DNA of 64,000 bases, from contig PDUO01000010.1 of assembly GCA_003008705.1 (NCBI GenBank), forward strand, positions 434,001-498,000, given 5' to 3'. Position numbers and translations under genes: made by a program. The notes under the pieces are model-generated. The model had not been told where the DNA came from and did no database searches. It saw only the letters and a program-made list of their open reading frames with translations. How positions within the stretch are numbered: the first letter of the stretch is position 1; each line of letters starts with the position of its first letter. The DNA is from Pezicula radicicola (lineage: Eukaryota > Ascomycota > Leotiomycetes > Helotiales > Dermateaceae). Below are positions 43,573 through 55,158 of the stretch, in pieces.

Positions 43573-44199
43573 TCAACTTTCAACATCAACAGAAGGTAAA
43601 GCTGCACTAACAGTCCAAAGATCAAAGCCCTCTTCCTTCCCATCCTCACCAAATCCCCCAACGTCCTCCCCCACTCCAGCCATCATAGACCTCGTCAACC
43701 AAGCAACATACTCAGGAAAACCAGTAACACTCCCATAAACCCTCGCCATCTTCACCGCCCTAACACCCTCCAAAAGCCTCAAAACCTCAAACCCACTACT
43801 CCCATACTGCGCCTGAAAGACCTCGACAGTCAACTCTTCAACCCCACTAAAAGCCCTTATCGCCTCCTCCTTCGTAAAATTAGGATCATTATCTAACCTC
43901 ACCCTAAAATGAAATTTTCTAATTAAAGAGATTAGATGACTGGAACTGATGCTGGCGTAATAGGGACGTAGACGAGGGAGACTGGATAGTAAGTTTGGGT
44001 GTGCGAGGAATGTGTTTTCGCTGTAGAGGATTTGAAGGGTTTCGTGGTGGATGGTCTTATTTGTGAGGAGGATGGAGGGGTAGATTGGGGGGTCGGATCC
44101 TAGAGTTCTGGGTGTTGATGGGGTGGGGAGTAGGAGGAGGTGATGGTAGATTTGGTTGCGGATTTCGCCTGGGAGGTCGAGGAAGGTTAGGGGTGGCAT
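43573..44199 (-). CDS. F-box-like/2EXR-type protein, short
   Basis: A single-exon frame of 208 residues starting MPPLTFLDLPGEIRNQIYHHLL, which is the LPxEIRxxIY signature of fungal F-box-like proteins, followed by PSILLTNKTIHHETLQILYS (the LL..n..i..E...iLY motif) and FHFRVRLDNDPNF. Same class as the gene at 41191, and half as long. The C-terminus is Gly/Glu-rich (GVGEDVGGFGEDGKEEGFD). A role as ubiquitin-ligase adaptor is known only for some members of the broad family. Confidence 0.75.
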   Translation of the reverse strand: MPPLTFLDLPGEIRNQIYHHLLLLPTPSTPRTLGSDPPIYPSILLTNKTIHHETLQILYSENTFLAHPNLLSSLPRLRPYYASISSSHLISLIRKFHFRVRLDNDPNFTKEEAIRAFSGVEELTVEVFQAQYGSSGFEVLRLLEGVRAVKMARVYGSVTGFPEYVAWLTRSMMAGVGEDVGGFGEDGKEEGFDLWTVSAALPSVDVES

Positions 44200-44726
44200 G
44201 ATTTATTTGCGACGATTATATCTGGAGATTTTAGGATGTGATGGGTGAGATGGGTAATGTTGTTTTGTGATGGACCTGATGGAAGACGTCGTTGATTGCC
44301 AAGAGAGAGATAAGGTGAGATAACCTTAAATTTATTAGCGTTAACTTATGGCTCGAACTAGGTACTGGGTTGGGGCGTTGAGTTCAGTAAGTGGTGGTCT
44401 TTGAAGGACTTCCATAAATAACGTTATTGTATTACACTAGAAGACTATCATCACTGAAAGACGCTGCTGATATGTCTCAACAAGTACGAAGTAAGGTCTG
44501 ACATTCAAGACATGCCTCTCAAGAGCAATCCGTCACGTGCCATGGCGTGTTAACCAGGAACGGCAAGAGCCTTCCGATGACCCGGTAATCGCCCTTCCAA
44601 ACTGAGCTTCGTCCTCGTGTTCAAACAACAGCTCCCATTCCTTAAAAGAAGCAACCCCCCATCCACATCCACCACTCTCAACACAACCTTGCACAGCATC
44701 ATGCGTGCGCAACAACCGCCAGCAAA
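44200..44726. promoter_or_regulatory. Divergent promoter region, F-box-like / cystinosin-like
   Basis: 527 nt between divergent genes; no specific motif recognised. Confidence 0.4.
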
Positions 44727-45651
44727 ATGTCACACCAAACTACGTTCCTCGAAGCCATCTCCCTAATCTTCGGCTACATATACATGGGCTGTTGGTCCGC
44801 GTCGTTCTATCCACAGCCACTGTTAAACTGGAAGCGCAAATCAACATCGGGAGTAAACATAGATTTTTTTGTTATAAATGTATTAGGATTCGTCGCATAC
44901 TTTATCTACTGTTACGCTGCAAGATATTCGGATACCTTTCGCAGGGAATATGCCTTGAGACATCATGGACTCACACCACTTGTGCCCTTCAATGATTTAT
45001 TGTTTGCTGCGCATGCTGTTGTTTTGACGACCATTGCGCTAACCCAATTTTTGTTTCCGAGGATTTGGGGGTTTGAGATTAGAAGGAAGGGCGCTTTGGG
45101 TGTTAGAGTCAGTAAGGCTATTCAAGGCTTCATGGCTGGTTGTGTGTTGAGCGTGGCTATTATTTCTGTGCTTGTGGTGGCGAGGAATGATCCGGATCCT
45201 ACGACAGGATGGGCTTTCATCGATGTTGTAAGTCAAGTCTTTAAATCCTCGGGACGTTTTCTTGCCACTTACTATTCCTGCGTGACAGATTTACACAATC
45301 TCCTACGTCAAACTCTTAATAACCATCGTAAAATACATGCCGCAAGTCCTAACCAACTACCGCAATTCCTCAACGAACGGGTGGTCAATCTTCCAAATCC
45401 TGCTCGACTTTACCGGCGGTGTCCTTTCCAACGCGCAGCTTGGACTAGATAGTTATAACCAAGGAGATTGGAGTGGTATAACAGGGAATATCGTGAAGTT
45501 GGGACTCGGGAATGTCAGCATCTTTTTTGATGTCATTTTCATTGTGCAGCATTATTGGTTGTATGCGCATAGTAGGGACAAGGATGTTGAGGGTGAGACT
45601 GATCCCTTATTGGAGGGCGATGATATTGCAAGGGAGGAGAGAGTTGAGTAA
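44727..45651 (+). CDS. Cystinosin-like lysosomal/vacuolar cystine transporter (PQ-loop)
   Basis: Exons 44727-45227 and 45289-45651 encode 287 residues. Two PQ-loop repeats of the cystinosin/Ers1 family are visible: [17 protein letters not shown] in the first and [19 protein letters not shown] in the second, each followed by the conserved F/L-D-x-x-G-type helix ([29 protein letters not shown]). Seven membrane helices fit. Cystinosin exports cystine from lysosome/vacuole with protons; the yeast homologue is Ers1. The C-terminal tail is short and acidic (DPLLEGDD), with a leucine-based sorting-like motif. The 61-nt intron joins WAFIDV to [10 protein letters not shown]. Confidence 0.95.
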
Positions 45652-46251
45652 GATGTACGAGACGGGATATAGAAAGAAACAGCTACAAGGGGGGAGGTTT
45701 AGATGCATAGTATAGATAGATACACCTACTGATTGTTAGATTCTTTATCTAGAGTGTCAGAACCTTCAAACGATATGTGATAGAACTGGTTTGACGAGAA
45801 ATAAATTTCTCGATCGAAACTTTTCATTGTTGCCATGCTGAGAGCAGGTAATGTCTTCTGCTGGCTTATCTTCGTGACTGCATTTGGGAAGCGAGTGCAC
45901 TATACAGCACTTGCGCCTTTGGTCTAGGGATCAGCCATCCCCAACTTCTCGTTACCAGCACAGGGCTAGTAGGACAGACGAGAATGACATAAAATTGCGT
46001 CCCCGCTAGAAATTGAAGTCAGCAAGAGCGTAAAAATACGACAAGGAAGACTAAACCTTTTGCAGCCACTCCGAGAATTCTTTATCCTCTAAACCTCTAT
46101 CTCTTCTACTTGGGCTCATTGTTCAAACCCGCAGACCCCACCATGACACCTTCCCTAAGAATTTGATTACATCATTGGTAGTAGATGAATTATTCCGTTT
46201 CGTTCATATCGTTCAACCTTGATAAGTCCTCGCAATCGTGAGTTTACTAGA
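45652..46251. other. Convergent 3' spacer
   Basis: 600 nt of 3' flank between convergent genes; no feature recognised. Confidence 0.4.
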
Positions 46252-47337
46252 TCAATCCCCGCTGATCTTAGCGTGCCTGAAGTACTTCATTCCAACCCAC
46301 GCTACAACAACCCAAACCCAAGCCATGACTGATGTCAAGATAATCAATGCCGGATAATATCCTACAATCGGCAACGTAGGATCATCCTCTAGCTCTGGTG
46401 GTGCATATGGGGTCTCTCCTACATCCCACGCCCAACTCCACACTCCCAAGCAAGAACCCATTCCCGTTACAAAGACAAACCAGGTGATGATCAAAATGAC
46501 CCATCCCCACCACTCTGTCTCGGAGTAGTCCCATTCATCAGGCATTGGCGGAAGAGGACTAGTAGCAAGACCTGCCATGGAAAGTGGAGACTTGGCTTTT
46601 TGCGATGATCGTCTGCGCGTCAGAGATCCCGAGCCTGAAGGAAAGTAGGAGTCTGATGCAGATGAAGTTTGAGCTGTATTTCGAAGGGCTGGTGGGATGT
46701 GACTTGAAATACTGAGAATGTCGTCCTCGTCTGTGGTGGAGGTATATGTGAGGGTTGGACTGGTTGCTGCAGTGGGCGAAGTAACAAGATGATCTTCATT
46801 GCCCATTGGGAGAGTTATCGGCGAGAGAAGTTTATTGTTGCTACGACTGGCGTACCCTTCCATAGAAGGTCGAGGCGTGGTATCAATCCCCAGGCCAAAT
46901 CCATTTCCACGTGGCATATCGTCAGGTGATGTTGGACTCAAAGTTGCGTTTCCACCGAATGCAACATTCGTATCCAGAGGCGACATCTTGACGTCTTTCT
47001 TCTCCCTCTGAGCTCCTCGACCTAGCAATGCAGCCTTCCTCAGAGACCCTCTTCTCCTTCGCGTCTTTTGCTGCTGGATGGCCACAGCCATTGCTCGACC
47101 AGGCTTCTTCGTTGTCGCAATTTGATCATCTCCAGGCGCATATTCAGGACTCAGGGGCGTTTTATCAGTTGAGGCATAGTTGCCATCGGCGCTCGCGCGT
47201 AGAAATGATAGCTTAGAGAGGATGCTGCCAGATACGGATCGTTTATGGCCAGGGGGTGAAGGTCTTTGACGGACATTATTGTCATCCGTTGCTCGTTGGC
47301 TGGTCGAAGCAGTTCTACTGAAGGAAACGGTCTCCAT
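46252..47337 (-). CDS. Conserved fungal two-TM protein with long disordered N-terminus
   Basis: A single-exon frame of 361 residues. Residues 1-265 are Ser/Pro/Arg-rich and contain basic patches (QQKTRRRRGSLRKAALLGR) and likely phosphorylation sites (TPLSPEYAP). Residues 270-355 are highly ordered with many tryptophans: EWWGWVILIITWFVFVTGMG as TM1, WSWAWDVGETPYAPPELEDD as a lumenal or cytosolic loop, and ALIILTSVMAWVWVVVAWVG as TM2, ending KYFRHAKI. This two-TM block is a pattern I recognise as conserved in filamentous ascomycetes, without a known role. It is divergent from ZRG17 over 341 nt. Confidence 0.82.
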   Translation of the reverse strand: METVSFSRTASTSQRATDDNNVRQRPSPPGHKRSVSGSILSKLSFLRASADGNYASTDKTPLSPEYAPGDDQIATTKKPGRAMAVAIQQQKTRRRRGSLRKAALLGRGAQREKKDVKMSPLDTNVAFGGNATLSPTSPDDMPRGNGFGLGIDTTPRPSMEGYASRSNNKLLSPITLPMGNEDHLVTSPTAATSPTLTYTSTTDEDDILSISSHIPPALRNTAQTSSASDSYFPSGSGSLTRRRSSQKAKSPLSMAGLATSPLPPMPDEWDYSETEWWGWVILIITWFVFVTGMGSCLGVWSWAWDVGETPYAPPELEDDPTLPIVGYYPALIILTSVMAWVWVVVAWVGMKYFRHAKISGD

Positions 47338-47678
47338 TCTATTTTATTGGATCCCCAATAGTTGCGATGCTCTTGTTACTCGTAGGTGGACATGGATGAA
47401 GGTTGAAGTAAGGTTAGACGTCTAGAAACAAATTAGAATCAGACGGGAGTTCGTTCCCCACAACATTAAGGGTAAGGGTGTGTTTGGCGGCAATTTGCTA
47501 CGTACTGTAGGGAGGTGCAGCCCCGACATCTAAGCGCTCCCGCCGCTAAAGAAGCAGGGCAGGCACGCTGCATGAGAGGTACGCGACGCCTTCTTCCTGG
47601 GACAATGTCGCTGGACTTTGAACTTGGCATTGTACATGATACCCCAAACACCATCCCAGATTTGTAGAGCTACCAAAG
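47338..47678. promoter_or_regulatory. Bidirectional promoter, two-TM protein / ZRG17
   Basis: 341 nt separate the divergent starts, so both genes likely share it. No zinc-responsive element could be identified by eye. Confidence 0.5.
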
Positions 47679-49229
47679 ATGGCCTCGAACATGCCTATCG
47701 TTCGCACGCCTTCCCCCACCATAACGCCTCCTACGCCTATCCTGGAAGAGGATTCCGACAGCAAATGGAATGACGCCGGATTGGGAATCGATGGTATTGG
47801 TCGAACCGTGCGCTCCACTTTACATTACGATCCGAAAGCGTTGTCTCCTATGACCGATACCTTCCCAGGCAACTTCGGTTCCATGCAATCCCCATTGCTC
47901 TCTGCTGGTCTCTCTGCTGGTAGGGCTTCACCAGCAATGAGTATCAAGAGCGATACAGGAGGGCCTCCTCAGGTCGGGTCCCCTGCGCGCCCCTTCAACT
48001 TCCAGACCCAGACATATACCAATGCGCCAGTGGCCAAATCTGTATGAAAGCTCCAATTGTCGCATTTGGAGCTCTATCCTAACACAAGCATACAGAACAT
48101 TGGCCAGCGACGAGGTCACAGATACAAGCACAGTAGTGTTTCCGCGCAGCATCAGATTTTCCTTGAACCCCCTCCACGGGCCCCCTTAGCCATTCCTCCC
48201 TCCCTACCGATCCCTACGTTCAAGGAAGCATGGCACAGTATGTCGAAGGAACAGACCACGAGGATAGGATGGTGTGTTTGCCATGCACTGGTCGCTGCAT
48301 ATGTTCTATACAGTGCAGAGGGATCCTTGGCATTGACGGCTCTATCGCATCTCATATTCTTCGATGCTATTAGTGCTACAATCTGTGTCGTTGTAGATGT
48401 CTTCTGCAATTTCGAAGTGTGGAAACGCTCTAGTATTCGCCATCCTTTTGGGTATGTTTATATCTGCCCCAAGGCAATTGCCCCTGAGCTAAAAAAAATT
48501 AGACTTGAACGCGCAGAAGTCCTTGCTGGATTCGCCATGTCCGTCTTCCTCCTCTTCATGGGATTTGATCTAATCTCCCACAACCTCAAGCACGTCTTGG
48601 AATCCCTAGGCTCTCACCAACCCCACCACCCTCATTCCCACCAGCGCATATCTCATGGATCCGTGGACCCAGCCGCTGTCCTATCAATAATAGCAACAGG
48701 AGTCTCGGCATATGGCCTGAAGAACCATGCCCGAATATCCAAAGCACTCCGCTTCACACTTATCTCTTCTCTCCCCTCAATCCTCTCAAATCCAAGTCAC
48801 TTCTTAACAATCTCCTGCTCCTTCATCATGCTCCTCCTACCTCTTCTCTCAGTAACCTTCTTCACGTGGCTGGACCGCCTCATGTGCTCCATAATCGCCG
48901 TCTCTATGTTTTTCATTGGCGTCCGCCTAGCAATCGCCCAAGGTCTCATGCTCTTGATGTCTTACTCCGGCAAAGGCGTCTCTGATGTCATGCGCGACAT
49001 TGCCGCCGAACCCTCAATTAACTCCGTCGAAGAGGCGCGCTTCTGGCAAGTCCATTACGGACTCTGCATGGCGAATCTTAAATTAAGGGTTAATGCGGCG
49101 GATGAGGGCACGATGCAGAAACTAAGGGAGCGAGTTAATGGTCTAGTGAAGAGTAGATTGGGAAAGGGTTATGGAAAGGGGGAGAATATGCGGTGGGAGG
49201 TCAATTTGCAGTTTGATGTTGATGGATAG
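47679..49229 (+). CDS. ZRG17: Cation diffusion facilitator zinc transporter, Zrg17-like
   Basis: Exons 47679-48041, 48096-48451 and 48503-49229 encode 481 residues. The N-terminal 150 residues are Ser/Pro-rich and cytosolic. Then come CDF membrane helices and the signature RHPFGLERAEVLAGFAMSVF, restored across the second intron; the His-rich loop SHQPHHPHSHQ between TM4 and TM5 is typical of zinc carriers. Zrg17 forms a heteromer with Msc2/Cis4 that loads zinc into the ER and early secretory pathway. The zinc-site DxxxD/HxxxD pattern looks incomplete (FFDAISATIC in TM2), as in Zrg17-type non-transporting partners. The second intron (51 nt) has no stop and is a multiple of three. Confidence 0.88.
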
Positions 49230-49817
49230 ATTTTGAAGGATGCTAGATATATCACTAGGAGTTTTGGAGCTTTGCTTTTTGGGACGAATCGAATTAGAGT
49301 ATAACTTCTCGATTCAAAAACACTATTTTACGAATACAAGTGTAGCATTATTGCATTGGTGGTATGGGTTTAAGATATAGTGAGGCGTTAGGAACACTAA
49401 AATTACTATCAGATTTGCAACTTGTACAAGTCCATACATTATCATCCACTTGGAGTCGAAGTAAGTTACCTTACAATTACTTAGGTTAGCTATCTTCCAT
49501 TTCACAAGAGAACCTAGCGAGGTCACAAGACTATGAGAAGACACACTTCCTCCCCAAAAGCGGAGGATATACAAAAGAATTCTAATCTAGTAGGTACATA
49601 CGTGCAGCCGTTAAAAAGCGATGAGCGGATAGAAGTCGCACAGACAGACAGGGGGGGTTATCATTGATTCCTTTCAGTTTTGCTTTCAACTCAACTCCGA
49701 CAAGCCCAAACAACTCCCATAGCCTCCACGCCCCCAATGAATACAAAAAGTAGAGGGAAGAAAAAATGAAAAGGAAAATTCATGAAGGTCGATAATCGTA
49801 CTGTTTCTTCCTCTCAA
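49230..49817. other. Convergent spacer
   Basis: 588 nt of 3' flank. Positions 49461-49490 carry a short gtaagttacct..acttaggtt repeat word. Confidence 0.4.
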
Positions 49818-52724
49818 TCAAAACAATCTCCATCCACCCTTTCCATTCTCCTTCTTGGGGAGGCCTCTGTCACTTCCTCGTCCACGGCTCTTGCCTTCAA
49901 CCTCGAGCGCCCGAAGGCCTTCCATCTTCCCGAGTACCAATTCGAGCAACTCCTTCCGTCTGATCACCTCTAGATGAGCCTTCACCTTTGGATCCTCTTT
50001 CGCGAAGCGCTCAACCTCATCTTTGCTCAATCCCCTGCCTAGCCTGATATCAAGCTCACGAGGGAAATTGTAGTTAAATTCGGAAAGGAGCTCCACATTA
50101 AGGAAGAGGACAGCAGTTGAGGTAAGTTTAGTGGCGACTACGTCGAGAAATATTTCGGGACAGAAATATTTATTTTTCATCGTTCGACACTGGTTGGCTT
50201 TTATGGCAGCAAGTCGCATCTTGAGGATCGACGCACGGTCACGGAGAAAGACTGCTTCTCTACCTATGAAGGTTGTCAGCTATTAGCTAGCTTGAGTGAG
50301 TGGTGTTAGGGGAAATACGTACCTTTTTGTAGCAAAGCAGAACTGAAGCCTCCTGCACCGCTTGCACCGTCACCGTCAACTGTCACGTCTCCCTTTCGGG
50401 CACGATCGATGAAAGTCATTACATCTCGTAATCTCCTCCTTCCTCCAACAGTATCTTCTACTGTCTTTACAGCAGCCTCACATGCCTTGAGCTCGTCTTT
50501 TAATACACTGGCCACGTTTTCTCGACCACGAGCCCATTCTCCCTCCTCGACATCAATCTCGAATTTATACGGTTTGATGCAATTTTCCACTTGGTCACTA
50601 GTGCTATAGAACCTTTCATTTAATATGCCAGATGCGGCTTCTGTAATTGCTTGGCGGGCGAAGGGGTGGGAGGCGAATGTTGATTGAGCAATCAACCTGT
50701 CAACATGTGCTTGAATGGCATTCGCAACGACAGTGGTAGCAAGACGGCCAATGCCCAATTTGGTCAGAGCAGAGGTAGAGGAGTCAAGTTTGCGGTGCCA
50801 GTAAAGAGATTCGGGGTCTGCGGTTGGAAGATCGGCGAGGGAGTCAGGTTCTGGTGGTGGAGGCGAAAGATCTTGAATAGGTTTGTTCCAGTAGCGTGCT
50901 GCTAGAAGATCCAAAACTCTTTGGTCAAGCTCTTCCTTAAGCATTTCGCGTACTTGTGGACGGCCGAAATGTTCGGTGAACTCCTTGAATGAGTGCTTGA
51001 AAGCATCGAGGCTTTCCGCCAAGTAAGACTCCGCTGAAAGGGGACGGTCGTTATATTGGACCTTGAACTCGTATGTAGCTTCTTCAAGTTCTTGTTTGAT
51101 GGCATCGCCTGTACTTTGAAGACTGGCTGCCATAGTCTGTTCTAGTACATGCATTAACTTCTTTCGAAGAGTCGTAGTGCCAACACTGAGACCAGCTCCT
51201 GGACCATATTCGAAGGGGTGAGCAGAAAAGAAAGCATTCTCATTCTTTGAGATTGCAGAGGAAATGCTTCCGCTGCCCTTCTTGAACAAGCCTGTTGTCT
51301 GGGTAGGTACACGAGATACAACGCCGACGTAGCCGAGTCGTAGGGGATATTTCTTATCGTTAAGAATTGATGCTCCTCTTACTGCATCTACAAGATCCAT
51401 CTTAGTCACGACGCCAATGGTTCGTTCTCCCCGTGGATCCACTCTTCGGCTTGCTCTGAGTGCAGTGGAGTTTGCTAGATCTACATCTGCTGCTGAAATT
51501 GCCAAGATAATGTTGGGCGGTTGAATATATTTATCGCATAGGTCAACAATCTTTTGCTTCAACTCTAAAGGTTGGCCTTGGCCAATAACTTGAATATATC
51601 CAGGTAAGTCGATAAGTGAAAGGTCTGGCACATGTGGAGACGAGATCGTGAGCTGAATGGGGTCATCTGACACACATTGAGAATCCGGTACCGCTAGGTT
51701 CAACTCTGTCAACGTTCTCTGAATACTTGAAAAGTCTGTGATCTTTCCAAGGCCAAGAGCTGGGAATTCGCCATATTCAGCCTGACTATCAGGTGTGTTG
51801 ACCAATGTCAACTCAATAGGTCTCCGAGTAACCATATTTGAGCCTTTTGGTAGAAATTCATGGCCAACAATTGCCTCCAGTACAGAGCTCTTTCCAGACG
51901 ACTGCGAGCCAATTACGACGATTGAAGGTAAGGTTAGTGCTTTTGACTGTCCAACAGTCTGGAGTATGCTCCGTATCTCAATCATTTTTCTCGTGAGGAC
52001 CATCATCTGGTCATCTCGAGCTGTCTCCTCGCCTGATCTTGGATCGTCCTCTGTTGATTGATCGTAGCCGTATGCTGCAGCGGCTCCCCCAACAGCAGCT
52101 GCCCCTATCCTGCTCTCCTTCGGAGGTTCTCCTCCAGGGCCTCCACCAGGTCCACCTCCTCCTTCTTTCTTTCCATCCTCACCGATCTCTTCGTGAATTC
52201 GTAATATTTTCTGCATCCAGTCCGGCAACTCTACATTCTCTGCGGTATTTTTCCATCCTTGCCGTGTCTGCTCTGCTATATCCTTTGCGCCGCCAAAAAG
52301 TCCTCCTGCAACACCCGTTACTGTATCCTTCGTTTGATTGAAGACATCGAGGGCATAAGTGCCGGCCTCTGTATTCGTTAACTGAGTGACTACATGATTA
52401 CTTTCGGACGGGGGACATACGTTGAGCCTGGTATTGTACATATGCTAGCCCTGCAATAGTAGCACCACCAAATAAGGCTGGTATCCTAAAGAAGTTGAGG
52501 AACAGCCTGGGGAGTATTCGTACGAAGGAGGCATTTCGGACAGCGACAGCATTTGAGAAAGATGTGATGCCCGTTGGCCATATCCTTCGGCGTGCAGCTC
52601 TTACTGCAGCATCTGATCTCAGGAGACCACCAGCGGATGAGCCTGTATGGTGGTGGAAGTGACGCGCCGTAATTCCTCGTTGCGTCAAAGGCCGAAGCCT
52701 GGCAAACAGGAGCCTTCCACTCAT
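49818..52724 (-). CDS. MGM1: Mitochondrial dynamin-like GTPase Mgm1
   Basis: Exons 52724-52421, 52368-50323 and 50263-49818 encode 931 residues. The N-terminus is a mitochondrial presequence rich in Arg and Ser (MSGRLLFARLRPLTQRGI) followed by a hydrophobic inner-membrane anchor (PALFGGATIAGLAYVQ). The second exon starts with AG|GCCGGC after a 52-nt intron and then a Gly/Pro-rich segment with a probable rhomboid-processing region. The GTPase domain has VVIGSQSSGKSSVLEA (P-loop), LIDLPGYIQV (G3) and VVTKMDL (G4). Then come the middle domain and a C-terminal GED-like segment (DEVERFAKEDPKVKAHLEVIRR). Mgm1/OPA1 drives inner-membrane fusion and cristae shape. It lies tail-to-tail with ZRG17. Confidence 0.96.
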
Positions 52725-53536
52725 ACTAGCCAGGCGGAGGAGGAGGATGAAGCTGATGGTATCGTATAATTCATACAGCTTCGATACATATCAGGGGAGA
52801 GTTGTTTTTGTTTTGTACGTCTTCGCATGAAGTATGGTAATGTCGGAGTTCACGTGGTGATAGGAAGCCCGACTGTGGCGTCGCAGTTTTGTGGGTGAGC
52901 TAGAGTAAGTACTATGAACGAACATGCAAGCCGCCAGCAGTCCAGGAATTATAGACCCAAACTGTCTTGGAGTTTCTCTAGTATCTCTAGGTCCAATCCA
53001 ACCTCACAGTCCAAATTATCACAGCTGTAAGATAGGAAAGGACTACAGTAATGGAAGTACCTTTGTATACAGACAAAGCATGGAACTGGAACTACACAGC
53101 CACATAGCTCCTTGTTCTTGTTCAAATAAATACTCCGTACCCCAGACCACAGCCTTGAGCAAGACCAATGGCAGGAACATGATTTCAGGTACCGGTACAA
53201 GAACTTCCTTGCGGTCTCTGTGTGACCTCAACTGATGCCAGGTGTTTTCTTCTACATTTTATTCCACACTCAAAATGGCATTCCAAATGTTAGAGAGTTT
53301 AACCACCTATCACACCTTGACTTCCTTTTTCTGGCGAGGATTGCGCGATCGCTTCCTTCAGCCTCGTCCCCTTATGTCGTCCCCTTTCCAATGACTGTCC
53401 CAACGACAAACATATACTCGCGATATCGGCCTTTTCATCACTAGAAGCAAAACTGCTGGGGACGTCAAAGCAGTATATACCTTCATAAGACAGCAATATT
53501 TCGCGCAGTTAGTGTCTAATACTACAAATTGCTACC
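52725..53536. promoter_or_regulatory. Divergent region, MGM1 / DUG3
   Basis: 812 nt between divergent genes; short frames inside are not protein-like. No motif recognised. Confidence 0.4.
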
Positions 53537-55158
53537 ATGTGTCGGTTTCTAGTAAGCCAGACAAACTTCCCGCCGGCGATGACATAGTTCTAACGGTGTG
53601 CAGGTCTACAAAGGTAGCGATGAGATTCTTTTGTCAAAGCTGATTCTCGATCCTTCGCATTCCATCCTCACTCAGTCCTTCGACTCCCGATTACGCCTTG
53701 TAGGTCCCGCCCTGAGCTTGAGTCATTGCTTAACACAAGTTGATTTGACCATTTGACAGGACTTGAGAAGACCGCATAATGGCGATGGATTTGGAATCGG
53801 ATATTACACCGAGCCCAAGCTTGGTCCCGAACCATGCATCTTCACGTCTACTATTCCGGCTTGGAACTGTGTCAATCTCCAACGAATTGCCTCGAAGACC
53901 GCCTCGCATCTCATCTTCGCTCACGTCCGCGCTACCACAGAAGGTTCTCTGAGTGACGACAACTGCCACCCTTTCAACCATGGAAGTCTCATGTGGATGC
54001 ACAACGGAGGCCTGGGAGGCTGGAAGCACATCAAGCGTCCTTTAGGAGCTCGACTAGCAGATCGATGGTACCTTGGAGTCAAGGGAGGAACGGATAGTGA
54101 ATGGGCTTTTGCGTTATACTTGGATACTCTCGAACGAATGGGTTACAATCCAAGCGCTCCACCCGCAGGAGGCTTTGGTCCAACCGTATTGCGCCAAGCG
54201 ATGTTGAAGACGATCAAACAGATCAACGATTTTATCAAAGACATCCCCCAGAGTGTCATCGAGAACGAGAACCTTGATACAAGAAGCTTGCTTAATTTTG
54301 CACTCACGGATGGACACAGCGTAGTGTGCACTCGTTATGTTAGCAGTGCTACCGATGAGGCAGCCAGTCTGTACTATTCTTCAGGTACGACTTGGGATGA
54401 CAAGAGCAATAAGGGTGATTATCAAATGGATCGGAAAGACAAAGGAGCAGACATTGTTCTTGTTGCCAGTGAACCGTTGACTTTTGAGAGAGGTGAGAAA
54501 TCTCCGACCTGCTTAATTCTTCCGGAACTAACAGCGAACAGAAAGCTGGGTCACGGTACCAACAAACTCAACGTTAACAATCCACAAGCAAACGGTAATG
54601 GTTCATCCGATCATCGACGAGTATTACAGCTACAATCCTTACCACTCAAGGTCCTCCAAGTTTGTCCAAGACAAAGGTCTTGTAACAAACGAAAAGACTA
54701 CTCCTGTTGTAACTCCAGGTACATTGAAGCCCGAGAACAAGAAACTCCTAGAACCATCCAACCTTCACGATAATGTCATCACACTCTCTCCTCAAATGCA
54801 CGCCCCGACACCTCTACATGAACCACGGTCTCGAAGTATCACACCAGCATCCACGGCATCCACGGCATCACCTAGCCGATCACGCGATCGAAGTCCTTTC
54901 GATCTCCGTCGACTCTCTGCGCCGCTAAGCGAAATACCCATGATTACAACCAAGTCGCACGAACAAGGTAACACGAAAAAGAAGCGCAGTCCCACAGTCG
55001 CCGGACCTCCAGCTCATATTGTTACCAACGGCCATCCTACGCCCTCGGCACTAGACATAATTTCACCAATAACCCCGGAGGTCAGAAATGCATATGGAGA
55101 TCCAAATAAAATTGCTCAGTATTTCCCAGAGTTGCATGGGCGTACAGGAGCTCATTGA
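53537..55158 (+). CDS. DUG3: Class II glutamine amidotransferase, Dug3-like
   Basis: Exons 53537-53551, 53604-53699, 53760-54492 and 54542-55158 give 486 residues. The nucleophile is Cys2 in MCRFLVYKGSDEILLS, encoded in a 15-nt first exon, as in all Ntn-type class II amidotransferases. Further signatures: LDLRRPHNGDGFGIGYY, FAHVRATTEGSLSDDNCHPF and LMWMHNGGLGG. In yeast Dug3 works with the Dug1/Dug2 peptidases in gamma-glutamyl cleavage of glutathione. The core ends near residue 350, and the remaining ~130 residues are disordered, with SPSRSRDRSPFDLRR and KKKRS patches; yeast Dug3 lacks so long a tail. The three introns are 48-60 nt. Confidence 0.93.
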
